Part shown: positions 9,432 through 18,218 of the stretch, in pieces | How positions within the stretch are numbered: position 1 is the first letter of the stretch | Layout: every line of letters begins with the position of its first letter | Assembly: GCA_023424095.1 (NCBI GenBank) | Contig: JAFAEG010000093.1 | Coordinates: 1 to 60,422 of the forward strand | Source: Pseudomonadota bacterium | GTDB taxonomy: Bacteria > Pseudomonadota > Alphaproteobacteria > Sphingomonadales > Sphingomonadaceae | DNA: 60,422 bases | Direction of reading: 5' to 3' | The notes under the pieces: generated by a model | Seen by the model: the letters and a program-made list of their open reading frames with translations, nothing else | What the model was told of the DNA's origin: nothing | Database searches by the model: none | Position numbers and translations under genes: made by a program

Positions 9432-9562
9432 GGAGAGACAGCAGCAGCGGCGCGGAGCGGGCGATTGCCCGGCTCCGCCCCGGCGTCGAGAGCCCTAGGT
9501 AGAATCCCGGAACTCGCCTCCGGGCGGCGGCAGGCTATGCTGGCGGCCGAGAGGAATGCGCC

Positions 9563-9964
9563 GTGGGACAGGAAGGCATCAACGAAGCGTCACTGCGCGC
9601 GCTGGTCGACGCTTTCTACGCGAAGGTCCGTGAGGATGCGCTGATCGGGCCGGTCTTCAATCGCGCGATCGACGACTGGCCGGAGCATCTCGACAAATTG
9701 CAGAGCTTCTGGTCGTCGGTGATGCTGACCAGCGGACGCTATAAAGGCCGGCCGCTGCCCGCCCATGTGAAGCATGCCGACGCCATTTCCGCGGCCTCGT
9801 TCGACCGCTGGCTCGCATTGTGGGCGGCCACCACGGCGGAGATGTTCGACCCCGCCAGCGCGGCGGCGCTGCAAGACAAGGCGGCGCGGATCGCGGAAAG
9901 CCTTTCGCTCGGCATCGCCTTTCATCGCAATCCCGACGCGATGCTGGCCAGGGCACCGGAATGA
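9563..9964 (+). CDS. Group III truncated haemoglobin
   Basis: The 133-residue protein begins at GTG. It fits the trHb-III pattern: helix ALVDAFYAKVREDALIGPVF, FWSSVMLTSGRYKG, then LPAHVKHADA containing the proximal His region, and a Trp-rich FDRWLALW helix. Such proteins bind oxygen or nitric oxide in the cytosol. It overlaps the following DUF1971 gene by four bases, so the two are translationally coupled. Confidence 0.88.
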   Translation: MGQEGINEASLRALVDAFYAKVREDALIGPVFNRAIDDWPEHLDKLQSFWSSVMLTSGRYKGRPLPAHVKHADAISAASFDRWLALWAATTAEMFDPASAAALQDKAARIAESLSLGIAFHRNPDAMLARAPE

Positions 9965-10266
9965 CCGGCACGGCCATTCCCGCTAGCGCGCTGCCGGCCG
10001 ATGTCCGGCCCTATCATCGCACCGCGATCTTCACGCAGGACACGGTCCCGGCCGCGCTGCTGAAGGCACATTCCACCAAGCCAGGGGTGTGGGGCCTGAT
10101 CCATGTGCTGGAAGGGCAGCTTCGCTACGTGATCGTCGACGAGCGCCGGGCGGCGACGGAGACGATCCTGGTCGCGGACGGCCCGCCGGGCGTGGTCGAG
10201 CCGGAAATCCTCCACCATGTCGAGCCGCTGCAGGCGGTCCGCTTCTGCGTCGAATTCCATCGCTGA
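9961..10266 (+). CDS. DUF1971 (TehB-like cupin) protein
   Basis: The 101-residue product, starting at the ATG overlapping the haemoglobin stop, has the DUF1971 pattern RPYHRTAIFTQDTVPAALL...GVWGLIHVLEGQLRYVI...GVVEPEILHHVEP. This is a small cupin-like fold also found attached to some TehB tellurite-resistance proteins. Coupling with a truncated haemoglobin suggests a shared role in nitrogen-oxide or low-oxygen stress. That is inference from context only. Confidence 0.8.
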   Translation: MTGTAIPASALPADVRPYHRTAIFTQDTVPAALLKAHSTKPGVWGLIHVLEGQLRYVIVDERRAATETILVADGPPGVVEPEILHHVEPLQAVRFCVEFHR

Positions 10267-10302
10267 GCCGGCGTCGGCCGAACGCCGGCGCTCGCCTCGC
10301 GC

Positions 10303-10854
10303 CTAAGGCTGGATGGTGCGGATCAGCATCGAGGTGTCATAGCCGAGCGCCCGGACCCGTCCGATGAGTTCGGCGACCTTCGCTTCGCCGGGATTCGCCT
10401 CGCGCGCGAGGATCCACAGATAGCGACCCGATCCTTCGCCGACGATCGACCAGCTATAATCGTCGGCGCGGTCGAGGACCCAATAGTCGCCGAAGAAGGG
10501 GCCGAAGAAGCTGACCTTCAGCTTGTTGTTGGTGACGGCGTCAGCGATCCGGATCCGGCCGCGCGCTTCGGTCGTGCGGCCATCGGGCGTGCGGCAGCGG
10601 TTGACGACGCGCAGGGCCCCGCCGGCGCCGCGGCTATAATCGGCGGTCACGGCTTCACAGTTGCGCTGGAAGCGCTGTTCGTAGCGGGCGATTTCGTACC
10701 AGCGGCCCAGATAGCGATCGACATCGACCGGCTTGGCGGGTTGCGGCACGGCACGATTGCCGACCGGGTGGCGCTGGAACGGGCCGATGCAAGCCGAAAG
10801 GGCGAACAAGGCGAGAAGGGCGGCAACGGCCCCGAATGGTCTGGAGTATGTCAT
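10303..10854 (-). CDS. Lipocalin family lipoprotein (Blc-like)
   Basis: The 183-residue protein has a lipoprotein signal with lipobox LSAC (Cys near residue 22). The lipocalin signature VDRYLGRWYEIARYEQRFQ and the conserved strands NRCRTPDG and DYWVLDRADDYSWSIVGEG follow. Bacterial lipocalins bind lipids such as lysophospholipids at the outer membrane. The C-terminal segment carries the usual conserved Tyr/Leu pattern. It is a single gene or is co-transcribed with the upstream MipA gene 29 bp away. Confidence 0.9.
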   Translation of the reverse strand: MTYSRPFGAVAALLALFALSACIGPFQRHPVGNRAVPQPAKPVDVDRYLGRWYEIARYEQRFQRNCEAVTADYSRGAGGALRVVNRCRTPDGRTTEARGRIRIADAVTNNKLKVSFFGPFFGDYWVLDRADDYSWSIVGEGSGRYLWILAREANPGEAKVAELIGRVRALGYDTSMLIRTIQP

Positions 10855-10883
10855 GATCTGTCCTGGGGAGGGATGGTAGCCAG

Positions 10884-11702
10884 CTAGCGGGGCTGCGCCG
10901 CGCTTCGGCCGAATGTGTAGGTGAGGGCGAGCCCCCCGGAGATTTGATCGCGCGAGCCCAGTTGCCGAACGATCGGCGAATCCGCGGCGTCCGCCAGCAG
11001 CCGGTCATATTTGGCGTAAGCGTAAACGCCCCAGCGGGCGGACAATTGGCGGACATAGCCCGCGACGATCCCGGCCGACTGGACGCCGCCCTCGGCCCGG
11101 AAGGCGGGCAGGCCGGACGCCGCAACGTCCTGCGGCGCGACGGAGAAATAGGCGTCGTTATAATTGTCGTCGGCGAGAGTGAGGCGCGGGCCGATCGAGA
11201 TCAGCCACGCATTGCCGTCGCGGAAGATGGCATCCATGCCGATCGTGCCGATCAGGCCGTCATGGCCGCCAAGCCCTTTGCGGACCTCGACGCGGGCACG
11301 GAGGCTGTCGGAAAAGGCATATTGGACGAAGCCGCCGACCTCGAGCGTGAAGTCCACGTCGGGCAGACTCGCCCCGACATCGGCGGCGTCACGCTCGCCC
11401 TCGAAACCGATTGCGGGACCGAAAGCGAATTTTCCCGCCCTGACCACCGGAAAGCCGAAGCTCTCGTCGGGCGCCTCGAACTCGTAGGGCCGGTCGCCGC
11501 GGGTGCGCGCGAGGTCGAAGAGGGGGCGGATGCGGACCTCGTCGGAGCCCGGAAAGCTCGGCACCAGCTGGATGCCGACACCGACCCGCGTGCGGCGCGG
11601 CCCTTCATCTTCCTGAGCCACTTCCTGGGCCGCGGCCGGATTGGCGGTGGCGGCCGTCACCGCCGCGACCGCCAGGATGATCGATACCCGCGCCTTGTTC
11701 AT
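10884..11702 (-). CDS. MipA/OmpV family outer-membrane protein
   Basis: The start at 11702 (MNKARVSIILAVAAV) gives a clean signal peptide ending at ANPAAAQ. The 272-residue product has the MipA/OmpV pattern of alternating strands (RTRVGVGIQLVPSFPGSDEVRIRPLFDLAR) and ends GGLALTYTFGRSAAQPR. Members are outer-membrane barrels, some of which scaffold murein hydrolases. An upstream in-frame ATG at 11819 would add 39 charged residues before the signal peptide, so I rejected it. Confidence 0.85.
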   Translation of the reverse strand: MNKARVSIILAVAAVTAATANPAAAQEVAQEDEGPRRTRVGVGIQLVPSFPGSDEVRIRPLFDLARTRGDRPYEFEAPDESFGFPVVRAGKFAFGPAIGFEGERDAADVGASLPDVDFTLEVGGFVQYAFSDSLRARVEVRKGLGGHDGLIGTIGMDAIFRDGNAWLISIGPRLTLADDNYNDAYFSVAPQDVAASGLPAFRAEGGVQSAGIVAGYVRQLSARWGVYAYAKYDRLLADAADSPIVRQLGSRDQISGGLALTYTFGRSAAQPR

Positions 11703-11835
11703 GCTTCTGCTGCCTTGGAAAAATGCAATTGTGCGACGGACAGCGAGTGCCCGTCGCGCGGGAAACCTTGGCCCCGCCAAAAGCTTGGCGCCGCCCGGGA
11801 GGCTGCCGCGCGGCGCCACGGCTGAGAGGGGGCGC

Positions 11836-12387
11836 TCAGCCGGCGGGAAGCGAAACGGCGTCGGTGACGTGGATCACGCCGTTGGACTGGGCGAGGTCCG
11901 CCTGAGTAACGCGCGCGCTGCCGCCCCGGCCATCGGCCAGCACGACATTGCTGCCGTCCATCCGCGCCGTCAGCGTTCCGCCCTGCACGGTGGTCAGCTG
12001 GGCGCTGCCGCCGCCGGCGCGGATGCGCTGGACCAGATCGGCGGCCGTCACTCGGCCGGGCACGACGTGATAGGTCAGCACCGCCTGAAGCATGGCGCGA
12101 TTGGCCGGCTGCAGGAGCGTATCGACCGTGCCGGCCGGAAGCCTGGCGAAGGCGGCGTTGGTCGGCGCGAACAGGGTGAACGGCCCGGTTCCCGACAGCG
12201 TGTCCGCCAGGCCAGCGGCGGTCACCGCGGCGATGAGCGTGCTGTGGTCGCTGGAGGCAATGGCCGCCTGCACGATATTGGTCTCACTGTGCGCCGCATG
12301 GCTCTGCGCCTGGGCCGGTGCGGCGAGGCCGATGGTCAGGGTGCCGAGCCCAAGGGCGCAAAGCGCGGTACGGAAATGGCTGATCAT
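11836..12387 (-). CDS. Fasciclin-domain secreted protein
   Basis: The product begins at the ATG at 12387, preceded by AGGGA. It has a signal peptide ending at PAQAQ and one fasciclin (FAS1) domain: ITNIVQAAIASSDHSTL-like H1 region, GPFTLFAPTNAAFARLP, and the second motif VLTYHVVPGRV. The C-terminal VIHVTDAVSLP is typical. Single-FAS1 secreted proteins are common in alphaproteobacteria and are linked to adhesion or surface functions. It is 183 residues. Confidence 0.9.
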   Translation of the reverse strand: MISHFRTALCALGLGTLTIGLAAPAQAQSHAAHSETNIVQAAIASSDHSTLIAAVTAAGLADTLSGTGPFTLFAPTNAAFARLPAGTVDTLLQPANRAMLQAVLTYHVVPGRVTAADLVQRIRAGGGSAQLTTVQGGTLTARMDGSNVVLADGRGGSARVTQADLAQSNGVIHVTDAVSLPAG

Positions 12388-12474
12388 GAGAGTCCCTCGT
12401 CGATTGATGATCGACTCTCCCACTAGGCCGGGCGTTCGCCCGCCGCGATACGGACAAAGGACCGTAGCGCGGCG

Positions 12475-13098
12475 CTACAGGCCGGCCTCGACGGCGATTC
12501 GGATCGCGTCGGCGGTGGTCGCCACGCCCAGTTTCTGCAGGGCCAGGGCGCGATGCATTTTCACGGTTTTCTCGGCGAGCGAGATCCGCCAGGCGATCTG
12601 CTTGTTGCGGTGCCCCAGGGCCATTTCCCGCAGCACCTCGCGCTGGCGCTCCGAAAGGGCGCTGACCAACCGGGCGGCCCTTTGCTGTCGAACCGAGAGC
12701 GGTGCCAGATTGCCGCTGGCGACTTCCACCTGAGAGCCGACGAACCAGGCGAGGTGACCGCCGTCGTCGAACATTGGCGCGATGATCAGCGCATTGCGAA
12801 AGGGCGTGCCGTCCTTCCGATAGTTCAGCAGTTCGACCAAAGAGGGTCGCCTCAAGCGGATGGCATCGCGAACGCCTTGCGTCTGCCAGGGCTCCGTGTC
12901 GGGGCCAGCCAGAAAGCGGCAATTGCGGCCGATGATCTCGCCCGTCGGATAGCCGGTCAGATCGCAGAAGGCGGAATTGACCGCGACCACGGGATTATCG
13001 GGAAGGCGCGGATTGGTGATGACGGTAGCGATCGGGCTGGCCGCGATCGACGGGCTGCCCGCGCTTGCATCGCTCACTTCGTCACGGTCTGTCGTCAT
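12475..13098 (-). CDS. LOV photoreceptor with LuxR-type HTH (EL222-like)
   Basis: The 207-residue protein has an N-terminal LOV domain with the photoactive-cysteine motif GRNCRFLAG, the flavin-contacting NYRKDGTPFRNAL, and the late Gln in FVGSQVEV. A LuxR-type helix-turn-helix follows (LSERQREVLREMALGHRNKQIA...EKTVKMHRALALQKLGV). This is the architecture of the blue-light-activated DNA-binding protein EL222. The start at 13098 overlaps the hisN stop by 4 bp. It could be the last gene of the his transcript or have its own promoter. Confidence 0.9.
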   Translation of the reverse strand: MTTDRDEVSDASAGSPSIAASPIATVITNPRLPDNPVVAVNSAFCDLTGYPTGEIIGRNCRFLAGPDTEPWQTQGVRDAIRLRRPSLVELLNYRKDGTPFRNALIIAPMFDDGGHLAWFVGSQVEVASGNLAPLSVRQQRAARLVSALSERQREVLREMALGHRNKQIAWRISLAEKTVKMHRALALQKLGVATTADAIRIAVEAGL

Positions 13099-13892
13099 GG
13101 CCCTGTGCCGCTCTGCAATAACGCCACGGCTTCCTGAAGCAATTCCGCGCTCGCGGCTGCGATCACTCGCCCCTGTGAAAAGTCCGCCTCGCCTTCCCAA
13201 TTGCCGATCGCGCCGCCCGAGGCCCTGACCACCGGCACCAGCGCATTGAGGTCGTGCGGGGCGAGGCCGCTTTCGATGATGAGATCGAGCCCGCCCGCGG
13301 CCAGCGCCCCATAGGCATAGCCGTCGAGGCCATAGCGGGTGAGGCGGCTCGCTGCCCTGACCCGGTCGAAGCGCGCCCGTTCGTCGGGCGGGAAGAGATA
13401 GGGATCGGTGGTCGACAGCCGCGCCTCATGCAGGGCGCGGCACCCGCTCGTGGCGAGGCGGCTCGGGCCGGCCGCGGTCATGCGTTCGGCCACGTCGCCA
13501 TAGCCGATGAAACGCTCGCCGAGCCGGGGGGCGTCGATCACGCCGAGGACGGGCCGGCCCTCGTCGAGCAAGGCGATCAGGATCGTCCAGCTCGGCAGGC
13601 CGCAAATGTAGGATCGCGTGCCGTCGATCGGATCGAGGCTCCAGCGATAGCGGCCCGCGCCGGGGCTGGAGCCAAATTCCTCTCCGTCGATACCATGGTC
13701 CGGCCAGCGCGCCGCGATCGCGTCGCGCATGACCCGCTCCACCGCGCGGTCGGCGCGGGTGACCGGATCGAAGGCGCCGCGTTCATTCTTGTCCTCGACC
13801 GCCCAATCCAGCGCGCTCCACCGCAGCGCTTCCGCGCGGGCTACGTCGGCAAGCTCGTTGGCGAAGATGGCGAAGGTTGCGAGCTCGGTCAT
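13095..13892 (-). CDS. hisN: Histidinol-phosphatase, inositol-monophosphatase type (HisN)
   Basis: The 265-residue protein has the IMPase metal-site motifs: GIDGEEFG near residue 67, DPIDGTRSYICGLPSW near residue 85, and the C-terminal APHDLNALVPVVRASGG. HisN removes phosphate from L-histidinol phosphate. It starts with an ATGA overlap with hisIE. Its place at the end of this operon supplies the phosphatase activity that is missing from the HisC-HisB fusion upstream. Confidence 0.9.
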   Translation of the reverse strand: MTELATFAIFANELADVARAEALRWSALDWAVEDKNERGAFDPVTRADRAVERVMRDAIAARWPDHGIDGEEFGSSPGAGRYRWSLDPIDGTRSYICGLPSWTILIALLDEGRPVLGVIDAPRLGERFIGYGDVAERMTAAGPSRLATSGCRALHEARLSTTDPYLFPPDERARFDRVRAASRLTRYGLDGYAYGALAAGGLDLIIESGLAPHDLNALVPVVRASGGAIGNWEGEADFSQGRVIAAASAELLQEAVALLQSGTGP

Positions 13893-14539
13893 GCCGCCGT
13901 CTCCGCCGCCGCCGCGTGGCGGCCGCGCAGGATCGCGACGACATCGTCCCAGCCAAAACCGCGCGATTCCATCAACACGGCCAGATGATAGAGCAAATCG
14001 GCCGCCTCCGCCGCGCATTCCTCGACGGTCGAGGCAGCCCCCGCCAAAGCGAGCTCGACGCCCTCTTCGCCAACCTTCTGGGCGATCCGGACCGGGCCTT
14101 GTTCGAGCAGGCGCCGCGTATAGCTCTCCTCGCCGCCGCTCTCCGCCCGGGCAGCGACGATGCGGCTGAGCTCGGCGAGCCATCCGGGACCGGCATAAGC
14201 GGCGTTGAAGCAGCTGGCCGTCCCCAGGTGACAGGCCGGCCCTTGCGGATAGGCGATGATCAGGAGCGCGTCGCCATCGCAATCCTCATGCGCCGAGCGC
14301 AGGCGCAGGACGTTGCCGCTGGTCTCCCCCTTGGTCCACAGCCGCGCCTTCGAGCGGCTCCAGAAGGTGACCAGGCCGCTCGTCAGTGTGTGGGCCAGCG
14401 CCTCGCGGTTCATATAAGCGAGCATCAGCACGCGGCCCGACCGCGCGTCCTGCACCGTCGCCGGCAACAGCCCGTCCATCTTCTCCCAGGCCAATCCGTC
14501 GAACCCGGATTCGTTCAGCGGCGCATTTCGATCCCGCAT
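13889..14539 (-). CDS. hisIE: Bifunctional phosphoribosyl-AMP cyclohydrolase / phosphoribosyl-ATP pyrophosphatase
   Basis: The 216-residue protein joins the HisI domain (about residues 10-110: TVQDARSGRVLMLAYMN, WSRSKARLWTKGETSGN, HEDCDGDALL) to the HisE domain (about 125-205: EQGPVRIAQKVGEEGVELALAGA, EAADLLYHLAVLM). It catalyses steps 2 and 3 of histidine synthesis. The fused form is the arrangement of enteric bacteria. The start overlaps the hisF end by 25 bp. Confidence 0.95.
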   Translation of the reverse strand: MRDRNAPLNESGFDGLAWEKMDGLLPATVQDARSGRVLMLAYMNREALAHTLTSGLVTFWSRSKARLWTKGETSGNVLRLRSAHEDCDGDALLIIAYPQGPACHLGTASCFNAAYAGPGWLAELSRIVAARAESGGEESYTRRLLEQGPVRIAQKVGEEGVELALAGAASTVEECAAEAADLLYHLAVLMESRGFGWDDVVAILRGRHAAAAETAA

Positions 14540-15282
14540 GATGCGAGCAACTCCTTCAGGGCCGGGATGGCGACCAGCCGGTCGTGAAAAACGCTGGCGG
14601 CGAGCGCGCCGCTGGCGGCGGTGTGGGTGAACAGGTCGCGGAAATGCTCGGCCGCGCCGGCCCCGCCGGAGGCAATGACCGGCACGTCGACCGCCGCGAT
14701 CACCTCCGCGCTGTGGGCGAGGTCGTAGCCGGTGCGCATCCCGTCCTGCCGCATGCAATTGAGCACGATCTCGCCCGCGCCCCGCGCCGTGGCTTCGCGG
14801 ACCCAGTCGAGCGTCGAGCGACCGGCGTCGCGCGCGGTTTGCGCGGAGCCGGTATATTGCCGCACGACAAAACCAGCCTCGGTGGCGAGGCTGTCGACGC
14901 CAAGCACGACGCACTGCACCCCGAAGTCGCTGGCGATCTCGTCGATCAGCTCCGGCCGTTCCAGCGCCGGCGAGTTGATCGACACCTTGTCCGCCCCGGC
15001 GTCCAGGCAGGCCGCGGCCTGGTCGCGCGTGCGGATGCCGCCGGCGACGGTGAAGGGGATGTCGATCACGGTGGCGATGCGGCGCACCCAGGCGAGATCC
15101 AGCGACCGCCCCTCCGGGCTCGCGCCGATGTCGTAGAAGACGAGTTCATCCGCACCCTCGTCGCGATAGCGCAGCGCCTGCTCCAGGATGTCACCGGCAT
15201 CGCGATGGTCGCGAAACTGCACGCCCTTCACGACGCGCCCGTCCTTCACGTCGAGGCAGGGGATGATCCTACGCGACGGCAT
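14515..15282 (-). CDS. hisF: Imidazole glycerol phosphate synthase cyclase subunit
   Basis: HisF uses ammonia from HisH to form imidazole glycerol phosphate and AICAR. The 255-residue TIM barrel starts RRIIPCLDVKDGRVVKGVQF with the first catalytic Asp. It continues with FTVAGGIRTRDQA, DKVSINSPA, the second catalytic Asp in VLGVDSLA, EIVLNCMRQDG and VPVIASGGAG. The start overlaps the hisA stop by 14 bp. Confidence 0.97.
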   Translation of the reverse strand: MPSRRIIPCLDVKDGRVVKGVQFRDHRDAGDILEQALRYRDEGADELVFYDIGASPEGRSLDLAWVRRIATVIDIPFTVAGGIRTRDQAAACLDAGADKVSINSPALERPELIDEIASDFGVQCVVLGVDSLATEAGFVVRQYTGSAQTARDAGRSTLDWVREATARGAGEIVLNCMRQDGMRTGYDLAHSAEVIAAVDVPVIASGGAGAAEHFRDLFTHTAASGALAASVFHDRLVAIPALKELLASCGIEMRR

Positions 15283-15985
15283 CGAGCGCCTCCGCAAGGC
15301 TGAAGCGCCCGTCCCACAGCGCCTTGCCAACGATCGCGCCGTCGCTGCGCAGGCGGCGCAGGTCGTCGAGGCTCGCGACCCCGCCGGAGGCCTGGATGCG
15401 GGTGTTCGGCAGCCGCCGCCCGGCCTCTTCCAGCAGGGCGAAATTGGGACCGGCCAGCATGCCGTCGCGGCCGATATCGGTGAGCAGGATGTGGCGCGCA
15501 TCAGGAAAGTGCGCCGCCGCGTCCCACAAGGTCTTTGCCGAGGCTTCGGCCCAGCCGGACGTCGCGACCATTGGCGCATCGCCGCTGATCCGAACGTCGA
15601 AGGCCAGAGTGATGCGCTTGCCGCCAAATGTGTCGATCAATGCGCGCACCCGCTCCGGTGCGGTCACGGCCAGGCTGCCGATCACGACGCGCGCCACGCC
15701 CGCCTCGAGCATCGCTGCAACCTGTTGGTCGGTTCGAAAGCCGCCGCCCACCTGCAATTTCAGTCCGCTGTCGCGCGCGAGGCTGGCGATCAGCTCATGC
15801 TGGACCGGTGCGCGCGTCTTCGCGCCATCGAGATCGACGACGTGCGCCCATTCCGCCCCCGCCGCAGCGAAGGCGGCGAGCGCGGCGCCGGGATCGGCGT
15901 CGTAGCGTGTGGCTTCGTCGAAGCGGCCCTGGCGCAGGCGCACGACTCGGCCGCCCATCAGGTCCATGGCGGGATAGAGGATCAT
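15269..15985 (-). CDS. hisA: ProFAR isomerase (HisA)
   Basis: The 238-residue TIM barrel begins MILYPAMDLMGGRVVRLRQG with the catalytic Asp, and has HVVDLDGAK, LQVGGGFRT, RVVIGSLAV and the second catalytic Asp in LLTDIGRDGMLAGPN. The central segment LAFDVRISG...TSGWAEAS resembles enteric and Xanthomonas HisA sequences as I remember them, more than typical alphaproteobacterial ones. ATGA overlap with hisH couples the genes. Confidence 0.95.
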   Translation of the reverse strand: MILYPAMDLMGGRVVRLRQGRFDEATRYDADPGAALAAFAAAGAEWAHVVDLDGAKTRAPVQHELIASLARDSGLKLQVGGGFRTDQQVAAMLEAGVARVVIGSLAVTAPERVRALIDTFGGKRITLAFDVRISGDAPMVATSGWAEASAKTLWDAAAHFPDARHILLTDIGRDGMLAGPNFALLEEAGRRLPNTRIQASGGVASLDDLRRLRSDGAIVGKALWDGRFSLAEALDAVA

Positions 15986-16563
15986 GACTTGAGCCAGGCC
16001 GTCAGGAAGTTCGCGCCAGCCGCCGAAGAGCGTTCGGGATGGAATTGCGCGCCCCAGAAATTGCCGCGCCGGACGATCGCGGGAATGGCGCGGCCATAGT
16101 CCGCGGTCGCGCAGGTCGCGGCACCGTCGTCGCAGGCGAAGCTGTGAGCGAAATAAACATAGTCGCCGTCGCTCAGGCCGGTGGCGGGGTCGCTGACCGT
16201 CAGCCGGCTCCAGCCCATGTGCGGCACCGGTCGGCCCGGCGCGCGCTCGAGCCGCCGGACTCGTCCGGGGATGATGCCGAGGCCGGGGACATCCCCCTCA
16301 TCGCTGCCGTCGAACAGCAATTGCATGCCAAGGCAGATGCCGAGCAGAGGCTTGCCCAGTGTCCGCAAGGCCTCGCCCAGGCCGAGCGTGGCAATCCGCG
16401 CCATCGCGAAGCCGGCGGCGCCGACTCCGGGCAACACCACCCGCTCGGCGGATGCGATGTCCTGCCGGTCGGACGTGACCTGCACCGACGCTCCGAGCCG
16501 TTTCAGCGCAATCGCGACCGACCCCAGATTCCCGCACCCCAAATCCACCAGTGCAACGGTCAC
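15982..16563 (-). CDS. hisH: Imidazole glycerol phosphate synthase glutaminase subunit
   Basis: The 193-residue class I glutaminase has the nucleophile Cys in GICLGMQLLFDGSDEG, the His-Glu pair in GAQFHPERS, and the HisH-specific VPHMGWSRL. It channels ammonia to HisF. It overlaps the hisCB stop with ATGA. The LFxxSxEGD pattern recalls gammaproteobacterial HisH. Confidence 0.97.
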   Translation of the reverse strand: MTVALVDLGCGNLGSVAIALKRLGASVQVTSDRQDIASAERVVLPGVGAAGFAMARIATLGLGEALRTLGKPLLGICLGMQLLFDGSDEGDVPGLGIIPGRVRRLERAPGRPVPHMGWSRLTVSDPATGLSDGDYVYFAHSFACDDGAATCATADYGRAIPAIVRRGNFWGAQFHPERSSAAGANFLTAWLKS

Positions 16564-18218
16564 AACAGGCCCTTCGTGCTCGGAATGTCGGCGCCATCTT
16601 CCAGGCGCAGGGCCTGCCGAAGCGCCCGGCCGAACGCCTTGAAGCAGGCCTCGGTCTTGTGATGATCATTCTCGCCGGAGACTCGGACATGGATCGCCGC
16701 GCCAAGGCTGTCGGCGAGCGAGCGGAAGACGTGGCTCGTCATTTCGGTCGGATAGGCGCCGATATGGCTTGCAGCGAATGTGCCCTCGAACCGGCTGCAC
16801 GGCCGCCCGGAAAGATCGACCAGCACCTGCGCCTCGGCCTCGTCCATCGGCAGAGCGAAGCCGAACCGGCCGATCCCGCGTCGCTCCCCCAGCGCCCGCG
16901 CCAGCGCGGTGCCCAACGCGATCGCCGAATCCTCGATGCTGTGATGGCCATCGACGTCGAGATCGCCCTGGCAGGTCAGGATCAAGGAGAAGCCGCCATG
17001 CGCCGCAACCTGATCGAGCATGTGATCGTAAAAGGGGATGCCGGTCGCGATCCGGCGGGGCGCCGCATTGTCGAGATCCACGGCGACGGAAATGCTCGTT
17101 TCCTTCGTGTCGCGCGCATATTCGGCGCGGCGGGCGGGCGCGGCGTTCACCTTCACCCCGAAGGCGGCGAGCGCCGCGTCATTTTCGGCCGGCGTACCGA
17201 TCGACAGGCGCACGCCGCCCGGCGCCGCATTCTCGCGAAAGCGGACTCGGATCCCGGCTTGCTCCAGGCGCGTCGCCAATGATGCGGGGTCGGCGACTTC
17301 GAGAAACAGATAATTGCCGCCGCCAGTCCTGACCCGACGGGCCAGCGGCGAGGCGGCGATCAGCGCCGCGACCCGCTCGCGCTCCGCCCGGAGCCGCGCG
17401 ATCCGCGCCTCGTGCACCGCTCGCCGCGCTGGGGCGAGCGCGTTCAAAGCGGCTTCGATCGAGAGGGTGGGGAGCGGGTAGGGGGGCAACACCCGTTGCA
17501 GGATCGCGATCAGCGCCGCATTCGCCGCCGCCGCCCCGATCCTGGCCCCGGCAAGGCCGTACGCCTTCGACAGGGTGCGCAACACCACCAGATTCTGCCG
17601 CCGCGCGGCTTCGGCGGCGAGCGAGTCCAGGTCGGCAAACTCGATATAGGCTTCGTCGAGCACCAGGATCGTGTCCGGCAGCGCATCGGCGATGCGCAGC
17701 ACCTGCGCGGGCGGGATGACGTTGCCGGTCGGGTTGTTCGGCGAGCAGAGGAAAGCGAGCTTCAGGCTCGGCTCGGCTCGGGCGGCGGCCAGGAAGGCCT
17801 CCACGTCGAGGTCGAATTCCGCATCGAGCCGCGCTTCGACGACGCGCGCCCCCTGCAGCCGAGCGAAATGGGCGTAAGCGGAGAAGGTCGGGGTCGCGAC
17901 CAGCACAGCATCGTCCGCGGCGCGGCAAAAGGCCCTGACCAGCAGGTCGATCGCATCGTCGGCGCCGCGAGTGATGACCAGTTCGTCCGGGCGGACGCCA
18001 TAGAGGCTGGCCATTGCCTGCCGGAGCCGCGCCGGTTGGGGCTCGGGATAGCGGTTGATGCCGGCGGCTAGGGCAGAACCGTCCAGTGGCGCGAACGGAT
18101 TTTCGTTGGCGTCGAGGCTGATCACGTCGGCGAGGCCCGCAGTTGCGCGGATGCCGAGATCGAACGGGGGTAAAGCGAGGACTTCCGGCCGGGCCAGACG
18201 CTGCGCGAGACTGGTCAT
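16560..18218 (-). CDS. hisCB: Fused histidinol-phosphate aminotransferase / imidazoleglycerol-phosphate dehydratase
   Basis: One uninterrupted 552-residue frame carries two enzymes. Residues 1 to about 355 are HisC, a PLP aminotransferase (LDANENPFAP, CSPNNPTGN, VLDEAYIEF, and the PLP-lysine motif RTLSKAYGLAGARIG). From about 357 to the end is HisB dehydratase (HMLDQVAAHGGF, DGHHSIEDSAIALG, SGENDHHKTEACFKAFGRAL). No stop separates them; the only possible internal start is GTG at 17150. In enteric bacteria hisC and hisB are separate genes and HisB has an N-terminal phosphatase domain. Here that domain is absent and HisC takes its place. It overlaps hisD with ATGA. Confidence 0.93.
   Translation of the reverse strand: MTSLAQRLARPEVLALPPFDLGIRATAGLADVISLDANENPFAPLDGSALAAGINRYPEPQPARLRQAMASLYGVRPDELVITRGADDAIDLLVRAFCRAADDAVLVATPTFSAYAHFARLQGARVVEARLDAEFDLDVEAFLAAARAEPSLKLAFLCSPNNPTGNVIPPAQVLRIADALPDTILVLDEAYIEFADLDSLAAEAARRQNLVVLRTLSKAYGLAGARIGAAAANAALIAILQRVLPPYPLPTLSIEAALNALAPARRAVHEARIARLRAERERVAALIAASPLARRVRTGGGNYLFLEVADPASLATRLEQAGIRVRFRENAAPGGVRLSIGTPAENDAALAAFGVKVNAAPARRAEYARDTKETSISVAVDLDNAAPRRIATGIPFYDHMLDQVAAHGGFSLILTCQGDLDVDGHHSIEDSAIALGTALARALGERRGIGRFGFALPMDEAEAQVLVDLSGRPCSRFEGTFAASHIGAYPTEMTSHVFRSLADSLGAAIHVRVSGENDHHKTEACFKAFGRALRQALRLEDGADIPSTKGLL

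Noticed and set aside
11703..11819. N-terminal extension of the MipA gene to the ATG at 11819
   Set aside because: It would place 39 charged residues before a clean signal peptide that starts at 11702.
17150..17150. An independent hisB start at the internal GTG
   Set aside because: There is no stop before it and no clear ribosome-binding site, so the fusion reading is preferred. Proteomics could still show otherwise.
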